A stretch of 64,000 nucleotides of DNA, from assembly GCA_030159075.1 (NCBI GenBank), contig BROG01000108.1, positions 614,001 to 678,000 of the forward strand, in the 5' to 3' direction. Position numbers and translations under genes: made by a program. The stretch is from Atrina japonica (Eukaryota > Mollusca > Bivalvia > Pterioida > Pinnidae). Shown piece by piece: positions 47,501 through 57,930 of this stretch. The notes beneath the pieces were generated by a model, which worked only from the letters and a program-made list of their open reading frames with translations, had not been told where the DNA came from and did not search any database. Position 1 is the first letter of the stretch. Each line of letters starts with the position of its first letter.

Positions 47501-48782
47501 GACATTACAAAGCGGAAGGAACTACTTTCAATGGCACTGTTTATATGCACACAGTATGCCTGTTGTATGAACACATAAATAAAACCATTACGCTTTTTTG
47601 TTCATCTTTTAATATCAATACTAGAACAGATCGTATAATTCAGGAGTCCCAACAAACATTAACAATCATTCTATTTTTATGATGGATAAGGCCGATACTT
47701 AGCCTACCGAAACACAGGGCCCCTGGGCTCGTATTTGGGCATAGTCTACAGTATGCTCGTCCATTCAGAAATGAAAAACAAAAATCGTGTACATTCCCTC
47801 ATAGGAAAGAAAATTGATAAGTATGTAAATAAATCACTGAATTCTTGATTATAAAAGCCAAACTTCCGATGTGGATCCATCCCCGGTAATGTTTTGATAG
47901 TCAAAAGAAATCAACATCCAGTTTGGGCAGATCAGTCAGATTACATCACGTTTTGAACAGCACATATCAACAGGTTAAGAGGGTAGTTGATGTCAATTTT
48001 TTATTAAGTATTATTTATCCATTTATTTATCACTCACACTTCATGTTTAAAAGAATCCTCTATACTCCATTTAACTTCGTATGTTTTCGCTATGGGTTTC
48101 ATTCGAGTAGCCTGTTGTCAACCATACCTTGCGTAACTCTTGAATAATTGGAACCGTCTGGATCTGAGGTCATTCAGTACACACATAAATTCCTTCACAT
48201 CGGATGACATTATGCTAACATTAGGAATGACCATCATTTCCTATTCAAGTGATTTTCGCTCATTCAGTTGGAAAGATAATGATATTACTAAACAACTGAT
48301 TTTAAAAACTGGAGCCCTTATTATTCAGTTATTTTTTATTTTTTATTCAGTTAGGTTTTATTCATGAAGTGAGCCTCCCCGAGTCGGTCCTTCACGCTGC
48401 CATCTTGGGTTGCTAGGCCAGTGTTTTCATACGCGCTTAACAGCTGATACCTATTTGTTTACTTTTTTCAATAATAAAATAAAACCTTATTTGATCTATA
48501 TATATTGTCCGTGATGAAGTAAATCTTTATAATTAAATTATAAGGATTAACTTTAACATCTTTAATATTTACTGAAAGTTAACTGGCATGAGGCAGAGTA
48601 CACGTTCTTGTATTGTGCTCCACGCACACAAGGCACTATAACCAACAACACTATATATCCTAGGGTGTCGGATCTAAGCAATAGATAAGCAATAGATAAA
48701 AGTCAAGAAAAGAATATATAAAGCACTAAAATGACTATCAACACGGACAAAATGATTTTGTCCGTATCTTTAGTCATTTTAG

Positions 48783-48877
<95 letters not shown>

Positions 48878-51800
48878 TGAGGTCACAATGGGCATTTTCA
48901 GTTCTGCTTATCATACATAACATTAGCAGTTAGCAGTTTTTGTCTCACATAGGGAGTTGGGGATATAATTGTGACAGTAGTAGGAGTTTGCAATTCTGAA
49001 ATTGCTAGAGGTAATTTAAAATCAAGTATGTCAGGAAACAGTTGCTAAACCATTACGAATATTACATATTTTTTTCTGTCTTCAAAACCTGTAACACTAG
49101 CAATGGAAATTAACTACTGTTTTTTTTTCTAAATCTGCGCACCTTTACCCAGAATGCATTAAGCTCTATGCAAATGGTATTTACTAAAGAGGCTAATTCG
49201 ACCGCTGAAGGGCCATTGATCGTAAGCATCGATTTTGAAAATAATTATTGAAATTTTACGTCCAAGAATAGTTACACTAGCAAAAGCATAACATTAGCAA
49301 TGGACTTCCTCTTTATCTCATATGACCTTTGCATAACATTAGCATGGACAATCTTATTTCAGTGGGACATATTCCATCCATGAAACACTAGCACCCCTGA
49401 AAAATGATGTGTATAGATTTTGTTAACCATAATACTTGTAATTACCACAATATTGTGCATATCATTTTCTTAACTTACCTCTAGCCATACAATTTTCTCC
49501 ACATTTTCAAGATCAGAATCCCAAAGTTTTTTGAACAACACGTCATCAATAGATACTGTCTCATCATAAAAGTCCACATGCTGCTGGAGTTTACCATTTA
49601 CATTGACTTCACTACCATGTGAAGCAATTACCACAATCAATGTGGGGTAACGCTTTTCTTTTGTGATGGCTATGGCTATACAAAGATACATTTGAATGTC
49701 CAAAATTAGTCCAAATACAATAAAAGGCATGCAATAAGTGAATAAGAGATGGGTATGGTCGAATCCGGGTCAGTGACTGATGTTTTACAAACTGTGCTTG
49801 AAAGAGAAGTGACAGTCACACGTCTTTCCGATAAGATTCAACTGTGTTTTTTGTTAAAAAAATTTTGGTTATGGTTGTTTATTATACATTGTACTTTTCT
49901 TTTGTTTGTCTTTGCATTAATATTGGAATCGATTCTGCTAGGTCCAAGGCTATCCTTTATTTAAGGTGTTTTTAATGCATCTCAGCGTGTTTTCCTTAGA
50001 GTTGAGGGTACAAAAGTGGTACATATATATGTTTTGCTAGGTTGTTGCGTAGGGGGTTAGGGATATATTTGTGACAAAAGCAGTAGGAGTTTGCAATTCT
50101 GAAATTGTTGTGAGGAATTAAATTTCTGCAATTTTTTGGGTGTTGACTTTTAATATGAAGGTATTGTTGTGTATCTGTAGGCTTTCTATCAATATCTGTG
50201 ATTAACTGGTGGATTTCTTTCATAAGCATATCTAAAAATGCTATTTTATAAGGGTCTTTTTTCCATAGTAAATGTTATATTACGATGTAAAGTTTGCAAT
50301 GTGTCATGTAAATCACCAATATAGCATTCCACGTAATGAAGCAATCTTCCAAGTATATGTGCATCTTTTCAATATTGCTTTAAATGTTTCCATGACATTT
50401 TATTTTCTAGATATCAAAATGTTAATGTTGCTTAGCTGGTGCCATTTTCTTTCCCATGGCAGTTCCTAGGATTTGTATATATTGTTTATTATCAAACTGA
50501 AATTTATAATTGTTCAAAATTAAATCAATGACAGCAATTAATCAAAGTACTGAAAGTACTGAAATGGGTTGTTATTTTGGTAAAATAGCCATGTGATTCA
50601 AACTATTTCTATCTAACATATATGAAATGAAAATAAATCAAATTAATGTAGATTTTAACACAAAACAAAAAAGTTCAATTTCCAGCCTCTAAATAAATTC
50701 AAAATTAACATTCTAAATTTTATTTGTTGTATCTTCCGCACCAACTTTAAATATTGTCTGTCTTGCATTAACACTCATTTCAAAATAAATCGTTAGCATT
50801 TATGGAGCCTACTTAAATTTAAACCAAACATGACACTGGGAACAGATAAAATAAATTTTTCATAGCGAAAAATGGCTGTGATTTAAAGCATATGTCCCAG
50901 CATATAATATTCTCCGATTTTACTGAGCGTTTCCACAGAAATTACATGAAGATATACTCTGCCTTGACTAAATAAACAACCAAACAACGTTCTATATCTT
51001 GTATCAATTAGGCATAATATAAATTACTGTACGGGGTGAAAGATAGTTTACCCCATGTTTATTTTTAAATAAATAATTTTTCATTAACATAATTTGGGCA
51101 CAAAGTCGCGATGTAGCAAAACGATCTATAACCAATTTCACTTATAGACATCAACGCTTTCGGCAATGGATAAAACGTTGTTTTTTCTGTTGAAGACATC
51201 GTTTCTGTTTGAAATCCATTATGAACAAACCGATTACACAAAACGTTTATGTTTATACATCCCAATCTAGTTGTGATTAACTTCAAAAGTTGTGATAATT
51301 GTTGTGTAAAACACCCGACAATGGACATGGCAATCCCCCCTCCCAACTTCCACGGAAACGATAACTGGAAATTGTAACATTCAATGTTCGAGTTACCTCC
51401 CTTTGCGATATCAATACACACAGTATGCAATGAACGTCCGCTGAAACTGAGCTGACTCTGGTTATGTAAGGCATGTGGTCACCATAAAGGGTGAATAAAT
51501 AAAGGGAAATATGCACGGGAATCTCATGAAGGCATGTTATGTATAACGATTAGTTGAAAAACACGTTAATTTGATAATTTTCAAAATGGACAGGAACTTT
51601 CACGTGCCATTTGCATAACAAGCACCTCCTACTCGATGCTATCCCCTTTATTCTGCTTTTATTTTCATTTACCATGGACTTGAGAGTTCAATAGAAATTG
51701 ATTTAGCTTCATGTTGGCATCAGCAATGTGTAATTATTTCTATTTACATTCCTGTATGCTTGAAGCTCGCTAGCTGTCAATATCAATATGATGAATAGTA

Positions 51801-52719
51801 CAGGCTCAACATTACTGGAATTTTAAAGATTCCAGTAATGTTGAGCCTGTACTATAATATATAGTGGAATTCCATATAATTTATAAACAGATCGATGACA
51901 TTCGGTTGAAACTAACTACAAATCGTATTGTATAATTTCGAAAGGCATAAGTAAGTAGAATCATTGTCCTTAGCAACCGCCAACATAAAATGCTAGTCAG
52001 CCAAACTGAATTAGTGAAGATGACACACAATATAACAAGGGCCATTTGTGCAAAGAAATTTATCTTTTTAGATTTAAGTGAAAGATACAGTTGCCATATG
52101 AAGAGTTAGATAGAAGTCCAGCCGACGAATTGTGGGAGCAAAAAGTGAAATTAGAAGGCTTGGGAGCTTCATCCATTTGATTTCATGTGATGACATCCCT
52201 ATCATGACATCGGTGAGCATTTCCGGAAGTGGGCATGTCTAAGGAACCTAACCATTTTATCGAGAAATAAAATAGATGCAAAGGCCAATCACAGTTGCTG
52301 TCTTATACAAAAATTAAATTATAAATATATATATATAGCAGGATAAACTTTAACAATTTTGCAATGCATTGAGAAATAATATGGTTTGAAGCCGTGCACA
52401 CTTTATAATCCACAAAGTACCTCAAACCATATTATTTCTGAATACATTGCAAAATTGTTTGTTTTAATCCATATATATATATATAAATATATAAATAAAA
52501 ACATACCATTATCAAGTTCCCTTTCAAATCTGTCTTTGGTTATAAATCCATTGTTTTGTGGATCCTCCCTTATATAATTTGTTTGAAAATTCACTTTACT
52601 TCCAAAGTAACTCTCAACAATAATTTTATCTGCGATGGATCCTCTGTTGTTTTCACTGCTACTATATGTGAGGATGTTGGCACACAAAGTATAGCCAGAA
52701 AATGACCCCATTATGTGTA
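40464..52719 (-). CDS. Caspase-like cysteine protease homologue, five exons, active site non-canonical
   Basis: Minus-strand exons 52507-52719, 49479-49675, 46608-46704, 44655-44747 and 40464-40720. All introns are GT-AG, with phases 1, 0, 1, 1 that keep one frame open to the TGA stop; 282 residues from the ATG at 52711. The large-subunit fold is recognisable: NNRGSIADK, with the conserved Arg; PTLIVVIASHGSE, with catalytic His88; and KIVWLE joined to MCRV, with Cys136 in the place of the QACRG pentapeptide. The small subunit follows: LPPNCVMLFGAPS, then GKYSYTNPSTGS and NEEISVLSLLTKVIWDMS. Oddities: Q-A-C-R-G reads E-M-C-R-V, and the Arg of the small-subunit S-x-R motif is Thr. It may be a pseudo-caspase regulator or have altered specificity. 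Exon 1 follows a good acceptor and opens in frame before the ATG, so an N-terminal prodomain exon may lie further right; none was found. Confidence 0.85.
41572..42910. repeat. ~190-bp-unit dispersed repeat, about six units
   Basis: Begins 'caagaggcccaaagggcctt' followed by 'aacggtcacctgag'; the same start recurs at 42146. Each unit has 'ccacttaaaaggggaaataa', 'cctattgactttttt', 'gtagatctttgc.tgctgaa' and 'tattatacttttcaagataa'. It lies in caspase-like intron 4. Confidence 0.9.
44350..44610. repeat. 'gtcattttagtg' element with (TA)n(GA)n
   Basis: 'gttagtcattttagtgcttt' to 'ttgcttagatccgatg', then TA (44478-44509), GA (44510-44545) and GACA-rich repeats to about 44600. It lies about 45 bp below the caspase-like exon at 44655-44747. 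Confidence 0.85.
44655..44747 (-). CDS. Caspase-like gene, exon at large/small subunit junction
   Basis: The acceptor ATTTTAG ends at 44748; donor GTATGT at 44654. An Asn/Asp-rich linker (NENADANVNV) leads into LPPNCVMLFGAPS, the first strand of the small subunit. Phase 1 in and out. Confidence 0.75.
44748..46607 (-). other. Caspase-like gene intron 3
   Basis: 1.86 kb, more than half of it the 32-bp minisatellite. Confidence 0.65.
44915..45935. repeat. 32-bp minisatellite, about 30 units
   Basis: Units of 'aataacaatgtgtaa', then 'cagataatc.acaaacc'. They are well conserved in the centre and increasingly divergent towards both ends. 32 is not a multiple of 3, so the open frames across it are chance. 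Confidence 0.95.
46608..46704 (-). CDS. Caspase-like gene, exon with catalytic Cys
   Basis: The acceptor AATCACAG ends at 46705; donor GTACGT at 46607. The first codons are ATG TGC AGA GTT, giving M-C-R-V after L-E of the previous exon. Phase 0 in, phase 1 out. Confidence 0.75.
46705..49478 (-). other. Caspase-like gene intron 2
   Basis: 2.8 kb. Contains the 48.7-kb foldback and its TA tract. 48945-49015 is related to 50035-50115 ('aggagtttgcaattctgaaa'). No exon seen. Confidence 0.6.
48666..48874. repeat. Foldback plus (TA)n tract
   Basis: 48715-48794 is a near-perfect palindrome: 'aaagcactaaaatgac...ggacaaaa', a tiny loop, then its complement. The left flank (48666-48710) is the reverse complement of the element at 12520-12590. 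TA repeats follow (48787-48874). Confidence 0.85.
49479..49675 (-). CDS. Caspase-like gene, exon with catalytic His
   Basis: The acceptor TTTGTATAG ends at 49676 and the donor GTAAGT starts at 49478. Phase 1 in, phase 0 out. Contains VVIASHGSE (His88) and ends VEKIVWLE at the strand leading to the catalytic Cys. Confidence 0.85.
51795..51855. repeat. Perfect 27-bp hairpin with 7-nt loop
   Basis: Arms 51795-51821 and 51829-51855 are exact reverse complements (atagtacaggctcaacatta and onward). No mismatch in 27 positions. Confidence 0.95.
52341..52469. repeat. Foldback element flanked by TA tracts
   Basis: Arms of about 48 nt ('ggataaactttaacaatttt' through 'ataatatggtttga' and the complement) with a loop of about 32 nt and a few mismatches. 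(TA)n lies on both sides. Confidence 0.85.
52507..52719 (-). CDS. Caspase-like gene, exon 1 found (start of large subunit)
   Basis: The acceptor TTTTTTCAG ends at 52720. ATG at 52711-52709; donor GTATGT at 52506-52501, leaving phase 1. Encodes residues 1-68, including N-R-G-S-I-A-D, the large-subunit Arg region. Confidence 0.8.
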
Positions 52720-52779
52720 CTGAAAAAAGAATAATGGGTTTGTAAGTACATGATTAACAATACCAAAGCTACAGTTTTA

Positions 52780-54745
52780 TAAAAGAGGCCCTAGGGGCCT
52801 TAAGTTGCTCACCTGGCAAAATTGGTCAACATTACAAAAAACATAAAAAATGGGTGAAAGATAAAATGGCAAATAAACATGAAAAACTGTAGGCTCATTG
52901 GGCCTTAATAATCACCAGAGTGAAATGTATTTACTGACAATATATTGAAAAGCAACCAAAAGCATGACACAAATCATTGAAAAGGAGAATTAACTTACAT
53001 AAGGGTTGACTTGCCTTGCAGATTTTTTATAGATCTTTCTAGGTAATGTGCAACAACAGTCGAAAACATGCAAAATCCATTTAAAAGGGGAAATAACTTT
53101 CACAAGGATCACCCTCATAATTTCTGCACAATAATTTTTTTGTAGATCTTTGTGGTGATCACTGAACAATAGGAAAAAACAGCCCAAAACTTAAAAGGGG
53201 AAATAACTCCCATAAGGGGCAATCTGGCAATTTCAGCTCTATTGACTATTTTTGTAGTTTTTGCATGCTGAACATTTTTGCTTCTTTCACATTTACTCTA
53301 CCTATTATGCTTTTCAAGATAATATCAACAACAAAAAAACATCCAAAAACATGTAAAATCCACTTAAAATGGAGAATAACTCCCATAATTGGTAACCTGA
53401 CAATTTCGGCATTGACTTTCTTGTAGATATTTGCATGCTGAACATTTTTGTTTCTTTCACTTTTACTCTACCTATTATACTTTTCAAGACAATAGGACAA
53501 AACTGTCAAAAACATGAAAAATCTACTTAAATGGGGAAAAAACTCCCATAAGGAGTGACCTGACAATTTCAGTCCTATTGATTTTTTTTGTAGGTTTTGC
53601 ATGCTGAACATTTTTGCTTCTTTCACTTTTACTCAACCTATTATACTTTTCAATATAATGTCAAAAAACATCCAAAAACATGAAAAATCCACTAAAAAGG
53701 GGAAACAACTCCCTTAAGAGGGCAACCTGACAATTTCGGCCCTTTGACTTTTTTAAAAATCTTTGTATGCTGAACATTTTTGCTTCTTTCACTTTTACTT
53801 TACCTATTATACTTTTCAAGATAATGTCAAAAAAAATCCAAAAACATGGAAAATTCACAAAAAAGGGAAATAACTCATATAAGCTTCGACCCAACAATTT
53901 CACCAAAATGAAATATTTGTAGATTTTTGCAAGCTGCTAATTTTAAGGTAACAGGTTTTTCTCTAGTTTTAATAAATTTGGAGATACATGTATTAAATAA
54001 AAAATATCTGCTGGTTCATTCGTTCTATATTTAGCCAGGGCAGTCCTGTTTGGTCCTAGCCCTTTTCATCTGCAAACACTATGCAGCTTTACATGGTTAT
54101 ACTTCCTATACTAGTTTGGTTCAAATTTGTCCAATGGTTCTGGAGAAGTAGTCAAAAATGTTGAAAGTTTACTAAATAAACTTATATTTTCCATTACTTA
54201 AGTGCCTGTGATCTTGACCTCTGATCACATGACCTTGAAATATTGTCAAAATGATCCTCAGATAATTCCTAACAAATTTCTCATATATCTTTGTATACGA
54301 AAAGTCGATCAGTTTTGAGTTATTAAACAATATGTAATTCAAATATACCCTGTGTTACTGAAGCGCCCCTAGTGGCTTGTTTATGGACAGATTTCATTTT
54401 CGTTCACAAGTTTTGTAGATATTGATTTTATAACCATGCATACAAAGTTTGAAACTTATCTGATCATTTGTTCATGAGATGAAGATTTTTAAAGATGTAC
54501 CAAGTTTTGGTTCTTTTTGGCCCCTTTTAGGGCATCTATTGGTCCTTTCCCTTTTTCATTCCTGAAAACTTTATGCGGTTTCACATTGGGATGCTATATG
54601 CCGATTTTTTATTAAAATTAACCCACTGGTTCTTAAGAAGAAGAAGATGTTTAAATGCAAAAGTTAACAAACGGATGTTGACGATGAACGCCGGACCTTT
54701 GGCTTATAGCAGTAGCTCAATTCGTGCTAGGTGAGCTAAAAAAAG
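52780..54745. repeat. ~190-bp-unit dispersed repeat, long copy
   Basis: Starts 'aaaagaggccctaggggcc' / 'ttaagttgctcacct' and ends near 'gctaggtgagctaaaaa', so 'gctcacct' and 'aggtgagc' mark inverted ends. At least five internal units, then a non-repetitive 3' part ('gtgaccttgacctctgatca', 'aaagatgtaccaagttttgg', 'gacgccgg'). Confidence 0.9.
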
Positions 54746-54759
54746 ATCAAAAGAAATAT

Positions 54760-54970
54760 CCATGATGATCGTTCCTGTCAATAAGACTTCTTCAGTTGAG
54801 CTCAAATTTATGTTTATTTCCAAAGGAAAATTGGTAGGTTAGAAGGCCAAATAGTAAATTTAAGAGCAGCCATGGCAAAAATGAATATTTTAGCTTTTGA
54901 GAAGTTTAGAATTTAAATGATGGTATGAGAGCGAAGTATTACTGAAGTATAAAATAATCGGCTTTTACCA
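54760..54970. repeat. Dispersed repeat fragment
   Basis: Diverged relative of 34040-34300 ('gtcaataagacttcttcagt'). Confidence 0.55.
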
Positions 54971-55289
54971 AAAAACCAACTACATGTATAATGCAGGATT
55001 TTCCCTTATGCATCTTAAAAAACCTTCTAATAACACACACAAAACAAATATTTATATTCCCTAAAGACACAAAAAAAAAAACTAAACGTGTAGTTGAATT
55101 TGTTTTTCACTTCAGTGAGAGGGGAAATGGTTGTAATTGTTTTCATGTATTATTTTGAATTTCATGGACTTTCAAGTTTGAACGATGGTTTATTAAAGAT
55201 AAGAAAGCAATGTTTTATCATTTGTTTATCATGTTTAATTTATGTAGGCTACTGACACGAGTTTGAGAAAATGTCTATATTTCAATTAC

Positions 55290-55470
55290 ACCAGTGGCCA
55301 AGTGATTAGAGCATCGCGGTTTGAACCAAGAAGTCTCTGACCTCTTGTTAGCGCAGGTTCAAGGCCCACTATAACTTAAGCTGATTTTGTGAGAAAGTTT
55401 GTGAGTTTACTTGCGGAAGCTTAACACTGGTGGTCTTTCCAGGGTACATTATATTTGTAACCAGGGGCCC
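55290..55470 (+). repeat. tRNA-derived SINE, head and part of body
   Basis: A-box-like tggccaagtgattagagc and B-box-like gcaggttcaaggcccac, then 'gctgattttgtgagaaagtt' and 'acttgcggaag', as in 22332-22585. Confidence 0.75.
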
Positions 55471-55479
55471 GTTTTATCG

Positions 55480-55970
55480 AGAAGTCATAAGTCGTAAGTC
55501 AAGAAATGTATCGATTATCGTATCAATTCAATTTTTATATCGATACGATGATATTGAATCTATCAATGACGGATGTTTCGCCCCTATTACCAAATTCGCC
55601 CTAGGATGTATCGCCCCTATAGTATGATAAATATAGATACAGTAATTTATAACATGTTTATATATTTTATGTTATGTTTTTGTTCGATATTTATTGTTTG
55701 TTTATTTTTTTTATGGAGTATTTTCATTTTTTTAATGTCGATCTCTTGTCATCATTTTTGGTGTATATTAAGCATTTCATTTGAAGTGTAATTAGCACAG
55801 TAAGCGGTGATTACTAGCGATTTAACGTTAAAAGGAAATTTAACATCAGTACATACTAATTAACTACCCTGATTAAAATTAAAAGGCTGACCAAACAGTA
55901 CTAATTTTGGTGTGATAATTACCGAACCCACGGTTGGTATACGATTGATATCTCTTTCATATTCGTTTGT
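55480..55970. other. Intergenic, nothing recognised
   Basis: AT-rich. Two overlapping short frames (55430-55791) have no recognisable motif. Confidence 0.4.
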
Positions 55971-55974
55971 TTGT

Positions 55975-56255
55975 TTGTTTATTGTTGTTTAACGTCCCAC
56001 TCAAGAATGTTTCACTTAAATTTAGACGTCACCAAATGCCGGTGAAGGGCTTCAAATTTTGCCTATGCTCGGCACTTATGGCCATTGAGTAGTGAGGTTC
56101 TTTAACGTGCTGACACCTACTGGTGACACGGGACCTCCAGTTTTTACTGTCTCATCCGAAAGAAGGAAACTAACCTGTCGCCGGCGGGACTCGAACTCAC
56201 GACCTCACGATCCAGAGTCGAGCGCGCTACCGACTGAGCCAGGCCGGCTCTCTTT
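55975..56255 (-). repeat. Second tRNA-derived SINE family, near full length
   Basis: The minus-strand head 'ggcctggctcagtcggtagc' (A box) and 'gtgagttcgagtcccgcc' (B box), followed by 'ggtttccttctttcgg'-type body and a tail complementary to 'gttgtttaacgtcccactca'. The acceptor stem does not pair, so it is not a tRNA gene. This family is distinct from the one at 22332. Confidence 0.85.
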
Positions 56256-56639
56256 CATATTCGTAGAGTTACCAGAAGGAAAAAAAATATATTCAAGATG
56301 TGATTTTTTAAAAAAAAAAATATTGTTAAGCCATACCTTATTTGTATTTCAATAGCATTTTAATATTTTCACTGGTAAACAAAGTTACATTATATATATG
56401 AATTTTGATTTTCTCCATTAGAAATTATTAAAAGTACTGAAATTTTTTTTTTATGAAAACTTCCTTCTTTGGTAAGTATAATAGTGATATTTAATTTTTA
56501 TTTTTGTTTAAAATTGTCAAATATTTAAAATTACAAATAAGAAAATTACATCAAAATAAGCAATGAAATTTGGAAAAATTATATCTAGCAGGATGTCTAG
56601 ACTAAGTAATAACAACAAACATCATTATATGAAGCAGAA

Positions 56640-56970
56640 CGTCTAGGATGTTTCGCTTCGTGAATAGGGGCGAAACATCCCAGTGCGAAACGGTAATCGA
56701 GGCGAAACATCCCAAAACCTTCATATTTGTCAAGAATGATAAAGCCGAGTATGCGATGGAACAAGTTAAAAATGGGTTGACATCACCCGATATACCCGGC
56801 ACATGGACAATTTCAGAAACGAGTGTTTTGAAACAACGGAAAAGACCAACTTTGCCTGATTTAGGTGTGAAATAATGATGTACGAGAAAAAAAACCGCAC
56901 AGGGTAATAAACTTCAAATAGCACTCGTTATTGGACAATCAGTAATCTTGGTAAGACTTACCGAAAGTTA
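56640..56970 (+). repeat. Dispersed repeat carrying a reading-frame end, copy 2
   Basis: Open frame 56648-56875 (GTG- or ATG-less in its shared part), with KTFIFVKNDKAEYAMEQVKN and ending RKRPTLPDLGVK. The same end is decayed at 30270-30420. Just upstream is a 'gaaacatccca' motif repeated twice. A fragment of an old retrogene or transposon protein is possible. Confidence 0.5.
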
Positions 56971-56999
56971 ATATGAGTTTGGCAAGTTTGGGGCAATTA

Positions 57000-57235
57000 T
57001 ACACATGTATAAGTTACTCTAACCACCAGATAGTCTCTTTGGGATATATAATAGATAAAACATTACATAAAATGGGCATGTCATTTTTTTCATTTACGAC
57101 AGCTGAGCTCATTTGCTTTAAGACATTTCGTAAAACGGTCCCTAGGTTCTCTCCTCTACTGTTAAGAATTGGTCGCTGTCATTTACATGTACAGTATTTA
57201 TTTAAAAAATTGCTGAATGTGGCTCAAAACAAAAT
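57000..57235. repeat. Dispersed repeat plus SINE tail fragment
   Basis: 57000-57115 matches 38265-38390 ('ctaaccaccag.t.gtctctt', 'acagctga.ctcat'). 57135-57235 is a SINE body piece. Confidence 0.65.
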
Positions 57236-57244
57236 CAAAGAAAT

Positions 57245-57425
57245 TACAGTAAAACCTGCATTAGCAACCACCTGTGTATAAAGTCCACCTGGTCATAAAG
57301 ACCCATTTTTTTTGCTTCTCCAATAGTGCCATTTGTGTATGAATCAACCTCAATATAAAGACCACCTCCCTATAATGACCAGTTTTCTTTTGTTCCTAAG
57401 GGGGTCGTTATATATAAGTTTCATT
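57245..57425. repeat. 'gaccacc / gtggtct' element
   Basis: 'ttacagtaaaacctgcatta' start; 'cacctggtcataaagaccca' inside. Confidence 0.75.
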
Positions 57426-57767
57426 ATATATTGTAATTGGCTGTTGCATTTGATTTGAAGTAAGTACATTTTTGGAATACATGCATGTATATAATATAAA
57501 GTTCCTTTTACAAGTACATGTACTCATTTGAAATGTGTACATATTGGAATACCGTATATAGGAAGTTTCTTTAACCAGTACTCAGTGGGATTCACAAATT
57601 TAAACTGGTATTCAATGGGATTCATATATTTCATTTTGGACTCCATAAATTTTAACTTCTGGGTCCCTGCCCTGGGGCTCACAAGAATATCAACCAATGG
57701 GAAACCCTACCAATGATTTAGACCAATCTAGGACATACACTATAACCTAAAAATTGTGATATTTATG

Positions 57768-57930
57768 ATAAATACAGTGAAACTTGTATATAAAGACCAC
57801 CTTAAGAGCACAAAGAAAAATTGTACAGAGGTGGTCTTTGTATAGAGGTTGATTTGTACACAAGTGGTACAGTATTTATGACCAGGTGGTCTTTATACAC
57901 AGGTGGTCGATAAAGCAAGTTTTACTGTAA
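57768..57930. repeat. 'gaccacc / gtggtct' element with inverted ends
   Basis: 'tacagtgaaacttgtatata' at one end and 'gcaagttttactgta' at the other; 'aggtggtcttt' twice inside. Confidence 0.8.

Larger units (their letters stand above)
49676..52506 (-). other. Caspase-like gene intron 1
   Basis: 2.8 kb. Contains the perfect hairpin at 51795-51855 and most of a foldback at 52341-52469. The 121-codon minus frame at 51065-51430 begins with TTG and has no recognised motif. Confidence 0.6.

Noticed and set aside
51065..51430. 121-codon minus-strand frame in caspase-like intron 1
   Set aside because: Starts with TTG, no recognised motif, no splice evidence linking it to the neighbouring exons.
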